Assembly: GCF_016785185.1 (NCBI RefSeq) | Contig: NZ_JAEKDY010000092.1 | DNA: 14,101 bases | Strand: one strand, 5' to 3' | DNA from: Heyndrickxia sporothermodurans | GTDB taxonomy: Bacteria; Bacillota; Bacilli; Bacillales; Bacillaceae_C | Part shown: positions 14,052 to 14,101 of the stretch, piece by piece | Numbering within the stretch: position 1 is the first letter of the stretch | How the letters are laid out: each line of letters begins with the position of its first letter | Translations under genes and position numbers: made by a program | The notes under the pieces: generated by a model | The model's database searches: none | Seen by the model: only the letters and a program-made list of their open reading frames with translations | Told to the model about the DNA's origin: nothing

Positions 14052-14101
14052 TCATGCTACTTGTTGCTGATTTAATTGTACATTAATTCGGTCTGCGGCT
14101 A
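14052..14101 (-). CDS. Possible 3' end of a minus-strand gene
   Basis: A minus-strand frame enters from the right edge and ends with TGA (complement of 14052-14054) after 15 visible codons, AADRINVQLNQQQVA. Composition and the position convergent to the ATPase terminator are compatible with a gene end, but 15 codons are too few to identify a family. It could equally be chance. Confidence 0.25.
   Translation of the reverse strand, partial: AADRINVQLNQQQVA

Noticed and set aside
13977..14101. Protease partner gene directly after the ATPase
   Set aside because: A terminator follows the ATPase stop, and no plus-strand frame with protease motifs begins before the window ends.
1..14101. tRNA, rRNA or riboswitch genes
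   Set aside because: Reading the intergenic stretches by eye showed no cloverleaf, rRNA signature or recognisable riboswitch core; leaders are short or occupied by operator-like repeats.

Overview
The window looks like chromosomal DNA of a low-GC Gram-positive bacterium, most likely a Bacillaceae member. Shine-Dalgarno sites are strong (AGGAGG-like), TTG and GTG starts occur behind good ribosome binding sites, sigma-A-type promoters are AT-rich, and the families present (MocR/GabR-type regulators, CsaA, LysE, YbfB-like MFS, lactate-permease family, CGNR proteins) are typical of bacilli. Genus cannot be decided from sequence alone.

Layout from left to right. (1) Positions 2-319 hold the tail of an IS21-family IstA transposase, fused at about 296 to the broken 3' end of a minus-strand lysE-type exporter. 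That exporter is divergent from a MocR regulator (631-2079). (2) An AT-rich gene of unknown function (2234-3100, minus, DUF5677-like). (3) A second MocR regulator (3228-4640, minus), divergent from a proline-dehydrogenase-like enzyme (4799-5755). (4) A csaA gene cut at codon 78, joined tail-to-tail to a truncated YbfB-like MFS gene. The MFS gene is divergent from a LysR regulator (7179-8066). (5) An XRE-cupin regulator (8257-8817, minus), divergent from a lactate-permease-family transporter (9011-10519). (6) A CGNR/ABATE regulator (10740-11321, minus), divergent from an intact MFS transporter (11454-12692). (7) A stand-alone AAA+ ATPase (12960-13976) with its own promoter and terminator, then a possible 3' end of another minus-strand gene at the right edge.

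The dominant theme is five successive regulator/target pairs, each divergent around a short control region, and each control region carries repeat or dyad candidates for the regulator's operator. The clearest are 24-25 bp-period direct repeats at both MocR genes and two nested inverted repeats at the CGNR/MFS pair. Together they suggest a block of small-molecule sensing, uptake, export and catabolism switches that has been eroded by at least two deletions, each leaving two convergent genes without their 3' ends.

The points most worth following are the proline-dehydrogenase-like enzyme, whose conserved substrate-contacting residues appear substituted and which is paired with a PLP-type regulator; the CGNR/MFS operator; and the AAA+ ATPase, which resembles the ATPase half of two-gene ATPase-protease defence systems but has no partner in view.
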